Source: Cladophialophora immunda
Taxonomy: Eukaryota; Ascomycota; Eurotiomycetes; Chaetothyriales; Herpotrichiellaceae
DNA: 64,000 nt
Direction: 5' to 3'
Assembly (NCBI RefSeq): GCF_000835495.1
Contig: NW_015622541.1
Location: 5,890,001-5,954,000, forward strand
The position numbers and the translations under genes are program-made. Each line of letters opens with the position of its first letter. The stretch's first letter is position 1. Below are positions 54,069 to 64,000 of this stretch, in pieces. Below the pieces are notes generated by a model. That model had not been told where the DNA came from. It saw nothing but the letters and a program-made list of their open reading frames with translations, and did no database searches.

Positions 54069-55610
54069 TTAGACGTCAAACGTGATAACCTTTGTTCTTA
54101 CCCACTCCTCCAGGCCTTCTCGTCCATTAAACCTCCCGAAGCCGGATTTCTTTGCTCCACCGTGAGGCAGGGCGGGCTCATCATGCACCGTCATACTGTT
54201 GATATGTACCGCACCAGTCTCGATCTGCTTAGCAATATTGAATCCTCTTCTCAAGTCTTTCGTGAACACTGCGCTGGTCAAGCCATAGTCTGTGTCATTG
54301 GCGATCCGAAGGGCCGCATCATCATCTGCGACTTCGTAGACTGAAACTGTAGGACCAAAAGATTCGGTGTGGTAGATCGCCATGCCCTCGGCTACCTGCT
54401 CAATGATCACGGGTCTCATCTTGGTTGCTGATGCTTCATTATGCTCTGCGTTGCCGTAGATGACCTTAGCACCTTTCTCTAGTGCGTCTTTCAGTAGCTC
54501 CTTGGTCTTGATCACTGACTGGTGATTGATTAGAATTGGCACCTCCGCGCTACCACCTCCCGATAGTTGGCTCATGGCTGCTTTCAGAGCCTCTTTGAAG
54601 GGACCGGCCACGTTTTTGTTGACCAGAATACGTTCAGTCGACATGCAAACCTGACCCGAGTGTAGAAAGGCTCCAAGAGCACACTGAAAGGCGGCGTTCT
54701 CGAGGTCAGCATCCTCACAAACTATACTTGGTGCCTTTCCTCCTAACTCCATAAGGACAGGCTTCAAATGTTTGCCTGCAAGTGAGGCTATAACGGACCC
54801 AACTCTCGTCGAGCCGGTGAAATTGATCTTCTTGACAATGGGTGACGAAACAAGGCAAGCTGTGACAGCAGCTGCATCCTTGGGATCGTGCGAGAGGGTG
54901 TTGAGGCAGCCTGCTGGGAGGCCTGCAGCATGGAGAACAGAGCCCAGGGCCCAGAATACCGCCGGCGACATTTCTGAACCTTTTAAAACCACCGTGTTGC
55001 CCATGGCAAGAGGAAACAAGCAAGCGCGGAGTCCAAGTGCATAGGGTGCGTTCCAAGGAGCGATACCAAGCACAACGCCTATTGTAGAATGTTAGCCTAG
55101 GCCCTTTGACAATGCAACTCCTCTGGACGAAGGCTCTCGAAGTTGTCATCCGAACCGGAACGAGACGAACTGACCCCAAGGTTCCCGGACCATCATAGCG
55201 CTCCTTCCTTCAGCTGCTGGCTCTATCAGAGATCCATGGACGGTCGCGATCAGGCCGGCGACAGCCTTAAGAGCTTCTACCGTGAGACCAAGTTCAAACT
55301 CGAACATAGCACGCTGGGCGCCAGTTTCCGTATGCGAGTACTGCCACAGCTCCTCCTTACGAGCGACAACGATCTCGGCTGCTTTCAGGAAAATGTCACG
55401 ACGCTGAGCTGGTTTGATCTTTGACCACTCTTTGAAGGCCTTCTGACTGGCTTCCAGCGCAGCCTGCGCATCCGACTCGGAAGCACTCGAAGCCTTGTAG
55501 AGCACTTTGTTATCGATGGGCGAGACCACGTCGAATGTCTTCTGGGTAGTGATCTCTTTGCCATCGAGCCATAAAGGAACAACGGAGAAGGAATTGACGT
55601 TGCCGTTCAT
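54069..55610 (-). CDS. NAD(P)-dependent aldehyde dehydrogenase (vanillin/salicylaldehyde-dehydrogenase-like)
   Basis: Exons 55610-55175 and 55078-54069 give 481 residues, a usual length. The frame extends upstream of 55610 without ATG; MNGNVNSFSVVPLWLDGKEI is taken as the start. Catalytic features are kept: Asn155 in GIAPWNAPY, the NAD-binding FTGSTRVGS loop, the general-base Glu256 in LMELGGKAPSIV, and the nucleophile Cys290 in SGQVCMSTERI. ESFGPTVSVYEV and the final HGGAKKSGFGRFNG are typical. The closest subfamily by memory is the fungal vanillin/salicylaldehyde group, which oxidises aromatic aldehydes to acids; substrate is inference. It should be cytosolic. It lies beside the P450, fitting a shared oxidative pathway. 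Confidence 0.92.
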
Positions 55611-56370
55611 GTTGGCGCGATGTCGAGTCTTCGACTTCAAGCCTGGACAGTTGGGCCGAATAAATCTCCAGGAATGTGATCGAGAAATGCTCCTACTATC
55701 GTAACAGGGCAAGCAAAGTTATCATGCGCGGACTAAGATAACGCGAAGGCAAGCATCGCAATAATCAGAAAGGACTAATCCTTCGAGGGATGGATAAAGA
55801 CAAGCCCCAGCGGTCATAGTCGCTGGCCTTTCGTAGCCCTCACCCAACGCAGCAATGCTTTCGGAGCCCCCAAAATCTCGAGAACCTAACAGACTCGGAA
55901 CCTCGAGAGTGGTTAGCCTCCCACAGCCGTGGAGGGAGTATCAACTTTGCTGTAGCGCGTCATTCTCACAGCTCGGTTGAGGTAGGAAGCAGCCAAGATT
56001 AGCGGAGTGGATGCACTCAGAAGCTCCCCCGGGAAGCTTGAGCCAGATGGGCTAGCGATAGCCGGTTTTCGCTAAACAAGTACCCGGATTCGGAAACAGT
56101 AAGAATGAATGCTTCGGATCACGTTTTCCAGGTCATCGTCCACTGTTCCCAGTCAGACTTCGGGTCGTTGGGCGAGTGACGATGCCCGGGAGAAATGCTT
56201 GCATCCGGAGTGGTTATCGTTCTTCTCGTCCCCGTTCACGGACAATGCTCAAACAGCCCGCAACCAACGAAAGGCTCCTAGAACCTGGCCGACCGATATC
56301 TTTAAGATATACGAACCTTGACTGGCGAGCCCAGAGCCTCCAGAGCACATCTCTATTGGCACCTAACACG
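55611..56370. promoter_or_regulatory. Divergent promoter region of the aldehyde dehydrogenase and P450 genes
   Basis: The two genes start 760 bases apart and point outward, so control is probably shared. An in-frame extension of the P450 to an ATG at 56182 exists but would add 63 basic residues before the membrane anchor. No clear operator was recognised. Confidence 0.5.
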
Positions 56371-58048
56371 ATGGACGGCACATCCTCATCCCCTGTGCGC
56401 CAGGCCGTGCTGTATGCCCTGCCGTTCTTGAGGGCCTACTGGTATCTTCTCATTCCTCTTTACATGGTCTTGCGCTTCCTCGTGCAGCGATATAATTCTC
56501 CTCTACGGGTATATCCTGGTCCATTCATTGCCTCTGGAAGTCGAATCTTCAAGCTGGTCTCGGTGGCCAGTGGGAAAACCGAGAAAAGTCGCATCGACCT
56601 CCATCGAAAATATGGCCGTGTTGTGCGCCTGGGTCCCAACGAGCTGTCGTTTGCCTCACCGCAAGCCGCGAAAGAGGTTCTCGCAGCAGGCAAGGGTTTC
56701 TACAAGACCGACTTCTACAGCGTCTTCCCTCCACCAGAGAATCCCGACATCTTCACCGAAATCAGAGAAGATGTCCACGCCCAGAAAAAGCGAGTCGCCG
56801 CTCACCCTTACTCGATGTCGGCCATGCAGCAACTTACGCCAATCGTCGCCCGCATCATTCAGAAGTTTGGCAGCAAATTGGACGGGTTCTGTAGCACCCC
56901 CAACGAACCATTCGATCTGGGCGATTGGCTGCACTTCTTCGCCTTCGATGTTCTAGGTGAGGTTGCGTTTAGCCGGCAATTCGGATTCATGGACGCCGGT
57001 TACGACGTCGAGAACGCCATCAAGACGATCGACGACAGCCAGTGGTACAACAGCATTGTGGGCCAAATGCCCTTTTTGGACCACTTCTTACGTCGAAACC
57101 CTATCAACCGATTTTTACCCGGCCTCGCGATTAAGGACGCCCATATCACTCGAATGGCATGGGGAGAGGTCCAGAAGAGAAAGCCGTACGACTCAGGGAT
57201 CGTACATACAGAGCACAAGGACCTGTTGAGCTCCTTGGTCAAGGGTCATCAGGCCAATCCAGACAAATTCAGCGAGGCCGACATCTTCTCCGTCGTGCAT
57301 GGCGCCATGTTCGTACTAACATCTGCCCCTTACCATCTCGCCACGAAAACCGGCGGTGACAGATTGCTAACTGCATTTTTGAAAACAGTTTTGCTGGCTC
57401 TGACTCTACGGCTTCAACAATGCAGTCCTTCTTCTACTATGTCTTGAATTCGAAATCGGTCTACAGCAAGATCCTCGAGGAGGTCGATGCAGCATACGAA
57501 AAGGCCGGCGACGTATCACTGCTAGAGTGGTCAGACTCTCAGCAGCTCGAATACTTCCAAGCTGCCTTGAGAGAATCGATGCGTCTTCGCCCTGGCGTTG
57601 GTGTCGACATCTCAAGACTGGTGCCTCCCGGAGGCGCTGTGGTTGACGGCCAGAAATACCCTGGAGGGACCTCCCTGGCGTTCAATGCCTGGGTACTTCA
57701 CCGTGATGAGGAGATCTTCGGTCCTGACGTCGAGAACTTCCGTCCAGAGCGCTGGCTCGACAAGGAGAAGGCCAAGAATATGGACCGCTTCATGTTCCAG
57801 GTATGGAGAAATTCACTGATGTATTTTCATATCCTGAATTTGTGGCTAACGGCGAACAGTTCGGCGGCGGCAGTCATCTGTGCCTTGGCAAGAATCTCGC
57901 TCTGCTCGAGATCAACAAAGTGGTTCCGTTCCTGTTGAGAAACTACTATTTCGAACTCGTCAACCCTGGCGTGCCGCTGAAGCATCACACGACCTTCTTC
58001 GTCGTGCAACATGGCTTGATTGTGTACATGAAGAAGAGGAAGTTCTGA
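56371..58048 (+). CDS. Cytochrome P450 monooxygenase (class II, membrane-anchored)
   Basis: Exons 56371-57308, 57389-57800 and 57860-58048 give 512 residues. An N-terminal anchor (LRAYWYLLIPLYMVLRFLV) is followed by VYPGPFIASGSRIF. The I-helix motif is HGAIFAGSDSTAST, the K-helix ExxR is ALRESMRLRP, then FRPERW, and the heme loop FGGGSHLCLGKN with Cys458. Only the weak donor GTTCGT at 57309 keeps the I-helix in frame; its acceptor follows GCTAAC and ends AACAG. The second intron ends CTAACGGCGAACAG just before the heme loop. The sequence recalls the pisatin-demethylase-like clan of fungal P450s. The substrate is unknown. It is anchored in the endoplasmic reticulum and needs P450 reductase. 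Confidence 0.93.
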
Positions 58049-58727
58049 AGCGGTTTTGCACCACGGAAATTGTTGAAGAGAAATATTAGCGTGTCTCCTT
58101 CGAGGAGAATGAGCTAAGGCGAAGAGCCTCCTTTGGCATGGGTACATCACTGGCGTCATTTCCAGCATGTTTCTCCATGTTGTCTTCACGATATAGGTTT
58201 TATTAGATAAGAAATCAATCAATATCTCTTTGAAATCTTGACAGTCCCTTGTTGCCTCACGTTCCATTCATTTGCTGATATGAGCCGTCGGTAAAACCAC
58301 CGAGGATAGCACTCAACCTTTTGGGCGTAACGTTCGCTTGTTCGATACGCTGAACAATGCAAGTGCTAAAGGGCTTGACTTGACACAGAACTATCCATGA
58401 ACAATACTAACAGCACTCATTCCAAGGGTTTACATGTCGGGCCCACATTTTCAATCGCGTATAGGTGAATCGTGTCATGTCGACAGCACAACGTTTTCGC
58501 ATATTCACCTTATAGTGGTGAGCGGGTACGGGTTGTTCACAGCGTCCGTATAGGACTTTAGAAAAGCTGACTCGATATTGAGGGAGATATAGTAAGACTG
58601 AAAAGTCGTTGAGAAGGATTCATCCCTCTAGATTGCTCTGTCCGATAATATCCGCACCCACCCACTAGGGATGCGTCTACTTTTGCCCAGCAACCCCAGA
58701 GACCATCACAACTAGTTCATCGCATCT
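58049..58727. other. Convergent 3' flanks, no gene seen
   Basis: This is between the stops of the P450 gene and the MFS exporter gene. Only short frames; a minus frame at 57827-58267 overlaps the P450 and is a shadow. Confidence 0.4.
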
Positions 58728-60868
58728 TCAAACAGCAACTTTCTGCTTGACGGGCTCGTTCTCCAATGTGACAGCACGCTCCCTAGTCTTCTTGGCCTTA
58801 TCAATGGGCTTTGAGATCAGGGCCAAGCCAATGGCAACGGCTCCAAAGGCGATACCGACAAGGTAGACGAGCTTGAACGACTCAATGTACGAGTCGTCGA
58901 CGGCGGCCATCGTGGCATTCTGGATGGCACTGGTCATGCCGGGGACCAATTTGTAGGCTGCTGCCGTGTTGTTGTGCGCAGCGATCACCAACGTAGTCTG
59001 ATTGCCGTGGAAGCCATGGGAGGCTGCGGCGGAAAGAACATTGTGGTCCAAGACCTCGGCGAATCGGCTGGTCTGGATGGAAGAATAGATGGCCGTGGCA
59101 ATGGCGCCACCAGCAAGACGGCTCGTGCTGAGAAGACCGGAGGATACACCGCTGTTGGCCCCCACAAAGTCAGCATTATTGTTTCGCGGCATACGATGGA
59201 GTCAAACTTACACGTCGACCTGGTTTTGGAGGCCGAGAGATACCATGGCAAAGTTGAGCACCGACATGGGGATGTTGACCCAGAGAGTGATGACGACCAA
59301 GATGATGGCCTCAACTTTGTCTCTGCCGGCACTCGCCATGGCACCCACCACTGCGGTTTGGACGGTTATATAGCCGACCAGTTGCCATTTTTCAGACCCA
59401 AGTCGCGGCACGACGAGGGCAGACCACCAACCACCTAGGATAGTACCGCAATTGGGAATGTTGGCCCAGATTCCACGCAAGATGATGTTGTCTGGAGGCA
59501 CGTAGAGAAGCGCCGACTGCCGAGGCCAGATACTGCACCGGCGATTGTCAGCAGGTTATGTCGTCATACAAGAGGTGTCGGGTCGACTTACACGCCAAGT
59601 GCGTAGTAGAGACTATTGGCAATGGCGATGAATGCGCAAGAAACGGGGAATCTGTCAATCACAGTCAGACTAGAGGTCGAAACGCAAGTTGGTGACGCGC
59701 AGGCATTACCTTCGCATATCATGGAATAGCCGACGTGGAATCAGTGGATAGTCGAGCCTGTTGAATCTTGACCAGACACCAAGACCCGCGAGCAAGGCGA
59801 CACCGACCACGATAGGTGTAATGGTATATGAACTCTTCCAGGGATGAGCGCCACCGCCCTGTCAACGCGTTAGCCGCTGTCCGACTCCAGTTCCTGGGTT
59901 GAAGAAAGGGCACGGTAGACGAACCCATGTGATTCCAATGAGAAGGATTGTGAGTCCGGCTGTAAATAGGAACAGACCAAGGTAGTCGAGATGCATGAGT
60001 AGGTCGACCTTGGACTTTGCCTCGTGCATATGCTTGGTCTTGAACGATGGTGGCTTGTAGAAGACAGCCACCATGATGAAGGCGGCTAACTCAATGGCGA
60101 AAATGAACCAGTACACTGCTCGCCAACCGGCAGAAGTGTGGGCAATGAAAGCATAGGCCATTAAAGGGCCAAAGGCCGAAATGGTGGTACATGTGTCGCA
60201 AATACCTTCAATGGTGTCAGTAGAAGGTCCTTTCGACTGCTGTGCGAGCAGAACCCACCGAGGATTTGCACACGGAGACGGTTGGGCACGATTTCCTGTA
60301 CAATACCCAGACTCATCTCGCCCAAGCCGCCGCCAACACCGAAAATGACCCCGCTGGCGATACTCTGTCCGATGCTGTGGCTGGTGGCGCCCACAATGGC
60401 ACCAACGCAGCTGATGGCAGGAGCAGCGGTGTAAAAGTACCGACGTCCAAAAATATCAGAGAGACGGCCTCCAACACTGACCATGACTGCCGCGGCCAGA
60501 TTCCAGCTACAATTTCTGCATTAGATCTTGAGGAATTCATGGAGTGGATTGACAAAATTTACCTGACAGAAATCCATGTGTAGATTGGGCTAGGGCCCAG
60601 GTCGGCATTGATATATGCCAAAATGGCGCTGGGCATCACCAGGCTGAAGAGATAGCCCTGGTACACACAGATGATGGACTGCACCAACCATGTCAGCTTC
60701 GTCCAAGGCCTTTCGCCAGACGGTACTTACCACGACCGCCAGGATCGATTGCCAAGTGAATTGCTCTTCATTCTCTGGGTCGTGAACTGGATGTTCCTCT
60801 CCCTTGGGAGCAAATTCGACTCGCTCCACAGCAGTCTGGGGTTCCACCATCTTAATGTCCGATGCCAT
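58728..60868 (-). CDS. TRI12-type MFS exporter (DHA14-like)
   Basis: Eight exons, 60868-60731, 60678-60563, 60506-60259, 60205-59925, 59858-59710, 59651-59592, 59532-59212 and 59151-58728, give 578 residues; all joins keep frame. The MFS motif GGRLSDIFGRRYFY is at about 97-110. The family landmarks QGYLFSLVMPSAIL, GVIFGVGGGLGEMS, PLMAYAFIAHTSAGWRAVYW, DYLGLFLFTAGLTILLIGI and SGLLSTSRLAGGAIATAIYS follow in order. Fourteen membrane helices are expected. Intron 4 uses donor GTTCGT, as in the P450. The family includes the trichothecene exporter Tri12 and siderophore carriers; here export of the cluster product or a toxic aromatic is likely but unproven. It is divergent from the AsaB-like gene, 794 bp apart. 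Confidence 0.9.
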
Positions 60869-61662
60869 GATAGAAGTGATGGTTTCTTGCCGATGCCCTC
60901 ACCTGACAGCGTCGTGATTTCTTCCTGATATCTCGCCTGATACAGATGTTGTCCAGGGCGAAGATGACTATCTTAACCTTTTTGGTTGGCTGGGAAAGAC
61001 TTTTTTTATAGCAGACGGGAGCCCACGCTTCCCCACCTCCCCCCCTCAGTCCGGGGTGTTCGTCCTCCAGCTTTTTCGACACCCGCTTGCAGACCGAACA
61101 CGATTAATTCTTGCCCTCTCTCAGCAGTGTCAACCAGCCACTGATCCGTCCTTGAGACATGATGTGCGGTAACAGCACTCCTGGATGAAGTGGCCGTCCC
61201 CCAAGTCTAGACGCGCGTTACAATGCCGGCCCTGTTCCGACACCTGGAAATGATTATCCAGGCTGCCTCGGAGAAGAAACCGAGATGGAGACCACGTTGC
61301 TGCAGGAGCTGGGGCTGGTTTAGCACGGCTAGCGAGGCCCAATCGCTTGCGTGTGAATGTTGCGACTGGCCCGGTATGCAACCCCTTGGGAATAGTCCCC
61401 TGCATGAACCACGTTGTCCCGCGAATCAATTCCCCGCGCTCTGCTTGGCAATGATTCAGCGCTGGGTCCGGGGACAAGGGTCCGGTATCAGATCCAGCAT
61501 CGCTTTGGTCGCAAGTTTATGGTTGCCAGTTCCAGCTCTCTAAGCTGTCCTATCCATTAGAGCACCATATATATCGCATAGATTTTGTCAAGTATCTTGT
61601 TTCCCATCGAGGGCGACGATCCTGTACAACTATTTTTATCTTCATCCCCTTGAATAGCAGAC
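60869..61662. promoter_or_regulatory. Divergent promoter region of the exporter and AsaB-like genes
   Basis: Two outward-facing starts 794 bases apart suggest shared control. There is a C-rich run at 61021-61050 (CCACGCTTCCCCACCTCCCC and on). A stretch near 61536-61565 resembles, in reverse complement, the first 25 bases of an arginine tRNA, but no full cloverleaf can be formed. Confidence 0.5.
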
Positions 61663-62704
61663 ATGGCAACCGTCACTATGACCAAGGAGACGACTAATGG
61701 AACGACCACCGGGGTCAATGGGCATACCAATGGCTCCTTGATTTCTGGCGATGTCGAAGTGTCGCTGAACTACTATCTTGATCCTTCGTTGGGTGGAATT
61801 ACACACTACACTCCAGGATCGGCTGGTGTTTACCGCCGCAAATTCGACACTCGCAAGGTCGTGATTCACGACATGAGAGGCCGTGAATCCGAGTTCAACA
61901 TCCACAAGCAATCCTTCGAGGTGGCTCCATTCACCACGGCTTGCAAGGATTTCGTGGATAGCGAGATCAAAAGCGTCATGTATGCCGAGGCTCAAGAGCT
62001 TTTGAAGAAAATGTAAGTCTCCAATCCCTTGATGGTGGCCCGCAGGCTGACGTGCGGTTTCCAGAACGGGTTGCACCAGTGTGCACACCTTCTCACATCT
62101 AGTGCGCCGCGACACGGCCGAGAGCAATGAAGCGACCCTCGCAGCCCTCGAAGCCGCGGCAGGGGACAAACAGATCCCAGACAACCAGGCGATGGGCAAA
62201 GTGGTGCCGGCACGATTCGCGCACATCGACCAGTCGCCCAACGGCGCCCGAAGGCTCCTTCAAGACAACCTTGGAGCCGATGTGGCCGAGAAACTGGCAA
62301 AGACTCGTTGGGGCATCGTCAACATCTGGCGCCCGATTAAGACTATCCGCAGAGATCCCCTTGCTCTGTGTGACTCGCGCACCATCAAAGACGAGGAGCT
62401 GGCTATCGTAAAGTCGACACTCCCCAAGAAGGGCTCAGGTCAAGGCTACTACGACGGCGTGTCCAAGGGCGACGGCTTCGAGACGCTGGAACTCAGATAC
62501 GGTCCGGATCATGACTGGTGGTATGTTTCTGAATTGACGCCCGAGGAAGCCTTGGTGTTTAAAATCTTCGATTCCAAGAGAAGCGTCAAGGGACGGTCTG
62601 GGCATACGTCGTTCATTGACCCGAGAACCAGCCAGTTTGCCACGAGAGAGAGCATGGAGCTGCGTTCGTTTGTGTTTTACGAGGACGAACCGCAGGAGGA
62701 TTAG
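61663..62704 (+). CDS. AsaB/CmcJ-family putative non-heme iron oxidoreductase
   Basis: Exons 61663-62012 and 62065-62704 give 329 residues. The family pattern is clear: LNYYLDPSLGGITHYTPGSA, VVIHDMRGRESEFNIHKQSF, then VPARFAHIDQSPNGARRLL (His and Asp as probable metal ligands), GIVNIWRPIKTIRRDPLALC, and LRYGPDHDWWYVSELTPEEA followed by a His/Arg-rich end (GRSGHTSFIDPRT). Members are described as hydroxylase/desaturase AsaB or CmcJ/NvfI-like proteins, tailoring enzymes of fungal secondary metabolism related to 2-oxoglutarate oxygenases. No targeting signal is seen, so it should be cytosolic. The substrate is unknown. It shares a promoter region with the exporter, supporting a joint pathway. 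The intron splits an Ile codon. Confidence 0.88.
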
Positions 62705-62921
62705 GTTGTTCATATCAAGCTGTTCTCCGGCGAGGACAAGATCTAGTCGATGAGTCTGAAGATGTAGTCTTTTGCATATACCTCAATAGATACTAGATCA
62801 AATGTACTTGCTACAATCAAAGGGTGGTCTTCTGGCGACTATCGACAATGTCCTTCTCTCATGATATTGATCACGGTACTTTGAGCCCTGCCCTGGAGAC
62901 AGTGTTGATGCAACACGTGCA

Positions 62922-63709
62922 CTACAAGCCCGGGTTTTGTACCTCAGCAATCTGTTTCCAGTACCAATGATGCAGCCCACCCGGCTGCCTGATGTCCTGC
63001 TGGTCTCTCATGTTCCTCTGCACATCATCTCGCGGCGCATGGATTTGTCTCAGGTAAATCTCGTCCTCGTACCGTTCAAAGTTCCACATCAACCCTTCGT
63101 CATGAGCATCCGCCATGAACATATACGTATAAGCTCCAGGTTCCTCAACTTCTACAGCCTGGGCGATCTTCTCAAACATTCGTGTCCCGTCAACCCGCCG
63201 TGAAGGTTTAAACCGCACACTGGCAACAACGACAAAGGGATCAGAATGCGTCGTTTCGCGACGAATGAAACCCGCCAATGGGGAAACCAGACGGTCGAAT
63301 TGGGGCGTTTGCAGAAGTCGTTTGTTCTCGCAGTGGATTTTGGCCTTGACCATTATTGGACTTTGAAGATAGTCCAGATATGCTCGCCTGCTCTTGAACC
63401 TAGAGAGATGAGACCTGTGAGTTTGGAGCGCCAATCGAGAGCAGTGTGAGAGATTCAAGGCCTTACCAAGAGACTGTTCGAACCTCGTGCGCGTTTGGGT
63501 GGTCAGATATACCTTTCATCACATATAGGCTCAACAGATCCTGGGGATACTCCCGTGCATATTGGACGTTGGAAGAAGCAGCCTCGATGACCTGTGGTGA
63601 GGGTCAGCTTATCCCGTCCACAATGCTGGGAGAAAGGCAGGCATACTTCGTCAAGGTGACCATCTTGGGCGATCCAAGTCCCAAAGACGATCAGAGCCGG
63701 GCTGGTCAT
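62922..63709 (-). CDS. Two-domain antibiotic-biosynthesis-monooxygenase (ABM)-like protein
   Basis: Exons 63709-63647, 63591-63467 and 63399-62922 give 221 residues. The first ABM-like half runs from ALIVFGTWIAQDGHLDEVIE through DLLSLYVMKG to SRRAYLDYLQSPIMVKAKIH; the second from FVVVASVRFKPSRRVDGTRM through GAYTYMFMADAHDEGLMWNF and ERYEDEIYLRQIHAP to the end. Each half shows the beta-strand, helix and final His pattern of the ferredoxin-like ABM fold. Members oxidise quinol-type aromatics without cofactors or decarboxylate them; which applies is unknown. A GTATAT that could act as a donor inside exon 2 (near 63500) is not used because reading through it keeps frame. It stands at the end of the metabolic block. 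Confidence 0.82.
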
Positions 63710-64000
63710 TTTTTCCAAGAGGTATTCGTGCTTTTCGATTGTAATTGGCTTGTCAGATGTTTGACAGGCCAACAAAGCTCAGGTCGCCGTCTCTAGAGAA
63801 TGTGAAGACCGAATAAATGCTCGACCGATCTTGGATGGAGATTGATAGTGACTGAATCCTGCTCATTTTGTTGCACACGATGCCTTGTGGACCTACATTG
63901 CACATCCACTCTCGAACATCCTAGTACCCAGTAGGTACTAGAGCCGGACACTTCTGGTAGTTGTTCGCGGGTGGGATTTGCAGTGTCTCTTGCGGGTTTG
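63710..64000. promoter_or_regulatory. Upstream region of the ABM gene, with a perfect inverted repeat
   Basis: The last 291 bases of the window contain no start or stop I can assign. CTAGTACC-CAGTA-GGTACTAG, a perfect 8-base inverted repeat with 5-base spacer, lies at 63921-63941, about 212-232 bases upstream of the ABM start codon. Position and symmetry fit a binding site for a dimeric regulator. This is inference. Confidence 0.5.

Noticed and set aside
56182..56370. Upstream in-frame ATG of the P450 adding 63 residues
   Set aside because: The extension is basic and unordered and would precede the membrane anchor. The Met at 56371 gives the usual P450 N-terminus.
57309..57388. Alternative P450 splice with donor GTACTA (57313) and acceptor GACAG (57362)
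   Set aside because: It keeps frame but inserts nine residues directly before the I-helix motif. The GTTCGT/AACAG join gives the normal HGAIFAGSDST sequence and has a proper CTAAC branch.
61530..61566. tRNA-Arg-like 5' part on the minus strand (GGTGCTCTAATGGATAGGAC)
   Set aside because: The D-arm resembles tRNA, but the rest cannot form anticodon and T arms and no TTCRA loop with a matching acceptor stem follows.

Overview
The window reads as a gene-dense stretch of nuclear DNA from a filamentous ascomycete. Genes lie on both strands and are broken by short introns (about 50-150 bp) with GT-AG ends, internal CTRAC-type branch sites and ATG starts. Families such as Egh16-like secreted proteins, Zn2Cys6 regulators, TRI12-type transporters and AsaB-like oxidoreductases are typical of Pezizomycotina. 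A Eurotiomycete (Chaetothyriales-like) host is a guess from overall feel and was not tested. Exon joins were worked out by hand from splice signals, reading frame and family alignment from memory.

Left end (1-6.3 kb), accessory in character: a 5'-complete, 3'-truncated reading frame of at least 671 residues on the minus strand. It has a chymotrypsin-fold region in which Cys replaces the usual Ser nucleophile, and a Cys-rich zinc-finger-like end. It is divergent from a 344-residue protein with a C-terminal membrane anchor. A monocarboxylate-type MFS transporter follows.

Middle (7-51.7 kb), mostly conserved housekeeping: EFM3-like eEF2 lysine methyltransferase and RPS24 (divergent pair), a Zn2Cys6 regulator, the PPIL4-type cyclophilin-RRM protein, UDP-GlcNAc pyrophosphorylase, the seven-knuckle Gis2/CNBP protein, two large fungal proteins of unknown function, Cdc20, a Kelch-BTB protein, the Rae1/Gle2 mRNA export factor, a rhomboid protease, an acidic orphan, a second Zn2Cys6 regulator, an Egh16-like secreted protein, cytosolic methionyl-tRNA synthetase, and LTO1 (divergent from the synthetase). 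Several products serve translation (Efm3, RpS24, MetRS, Lto1, Gis2) or RNA handling (PPIL4, Rae1).

Right end (52.1-63.8 kb), accessory metabolism: a secreted SMP-30/gluconolactonase-like protein, an aldehyde dehydrogenase, a cytochrome P450, a TRI12-type MFS exporter, an AsaB/CmcJ-type oxidoreductase (divergent from the exporter) and a two-domain ABM-type monooxygenase lie side by side. There is no polyketide synthase, NRPS or terpene synthase and no cluster regulator in view. This looks like a small catabolic/detoxification or tailoring cluster, perhaps continuing to the right. The substrate cannot be read from sequence.

No rRNA, convincing tRNA, CRISPR, intact transposon or viral element was seen. 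Long gaps (12.1-14.9, 20.1-22.2, 28.1-30.4 and 46.7-48.7 kb) carry no supportable gene and are described as such.
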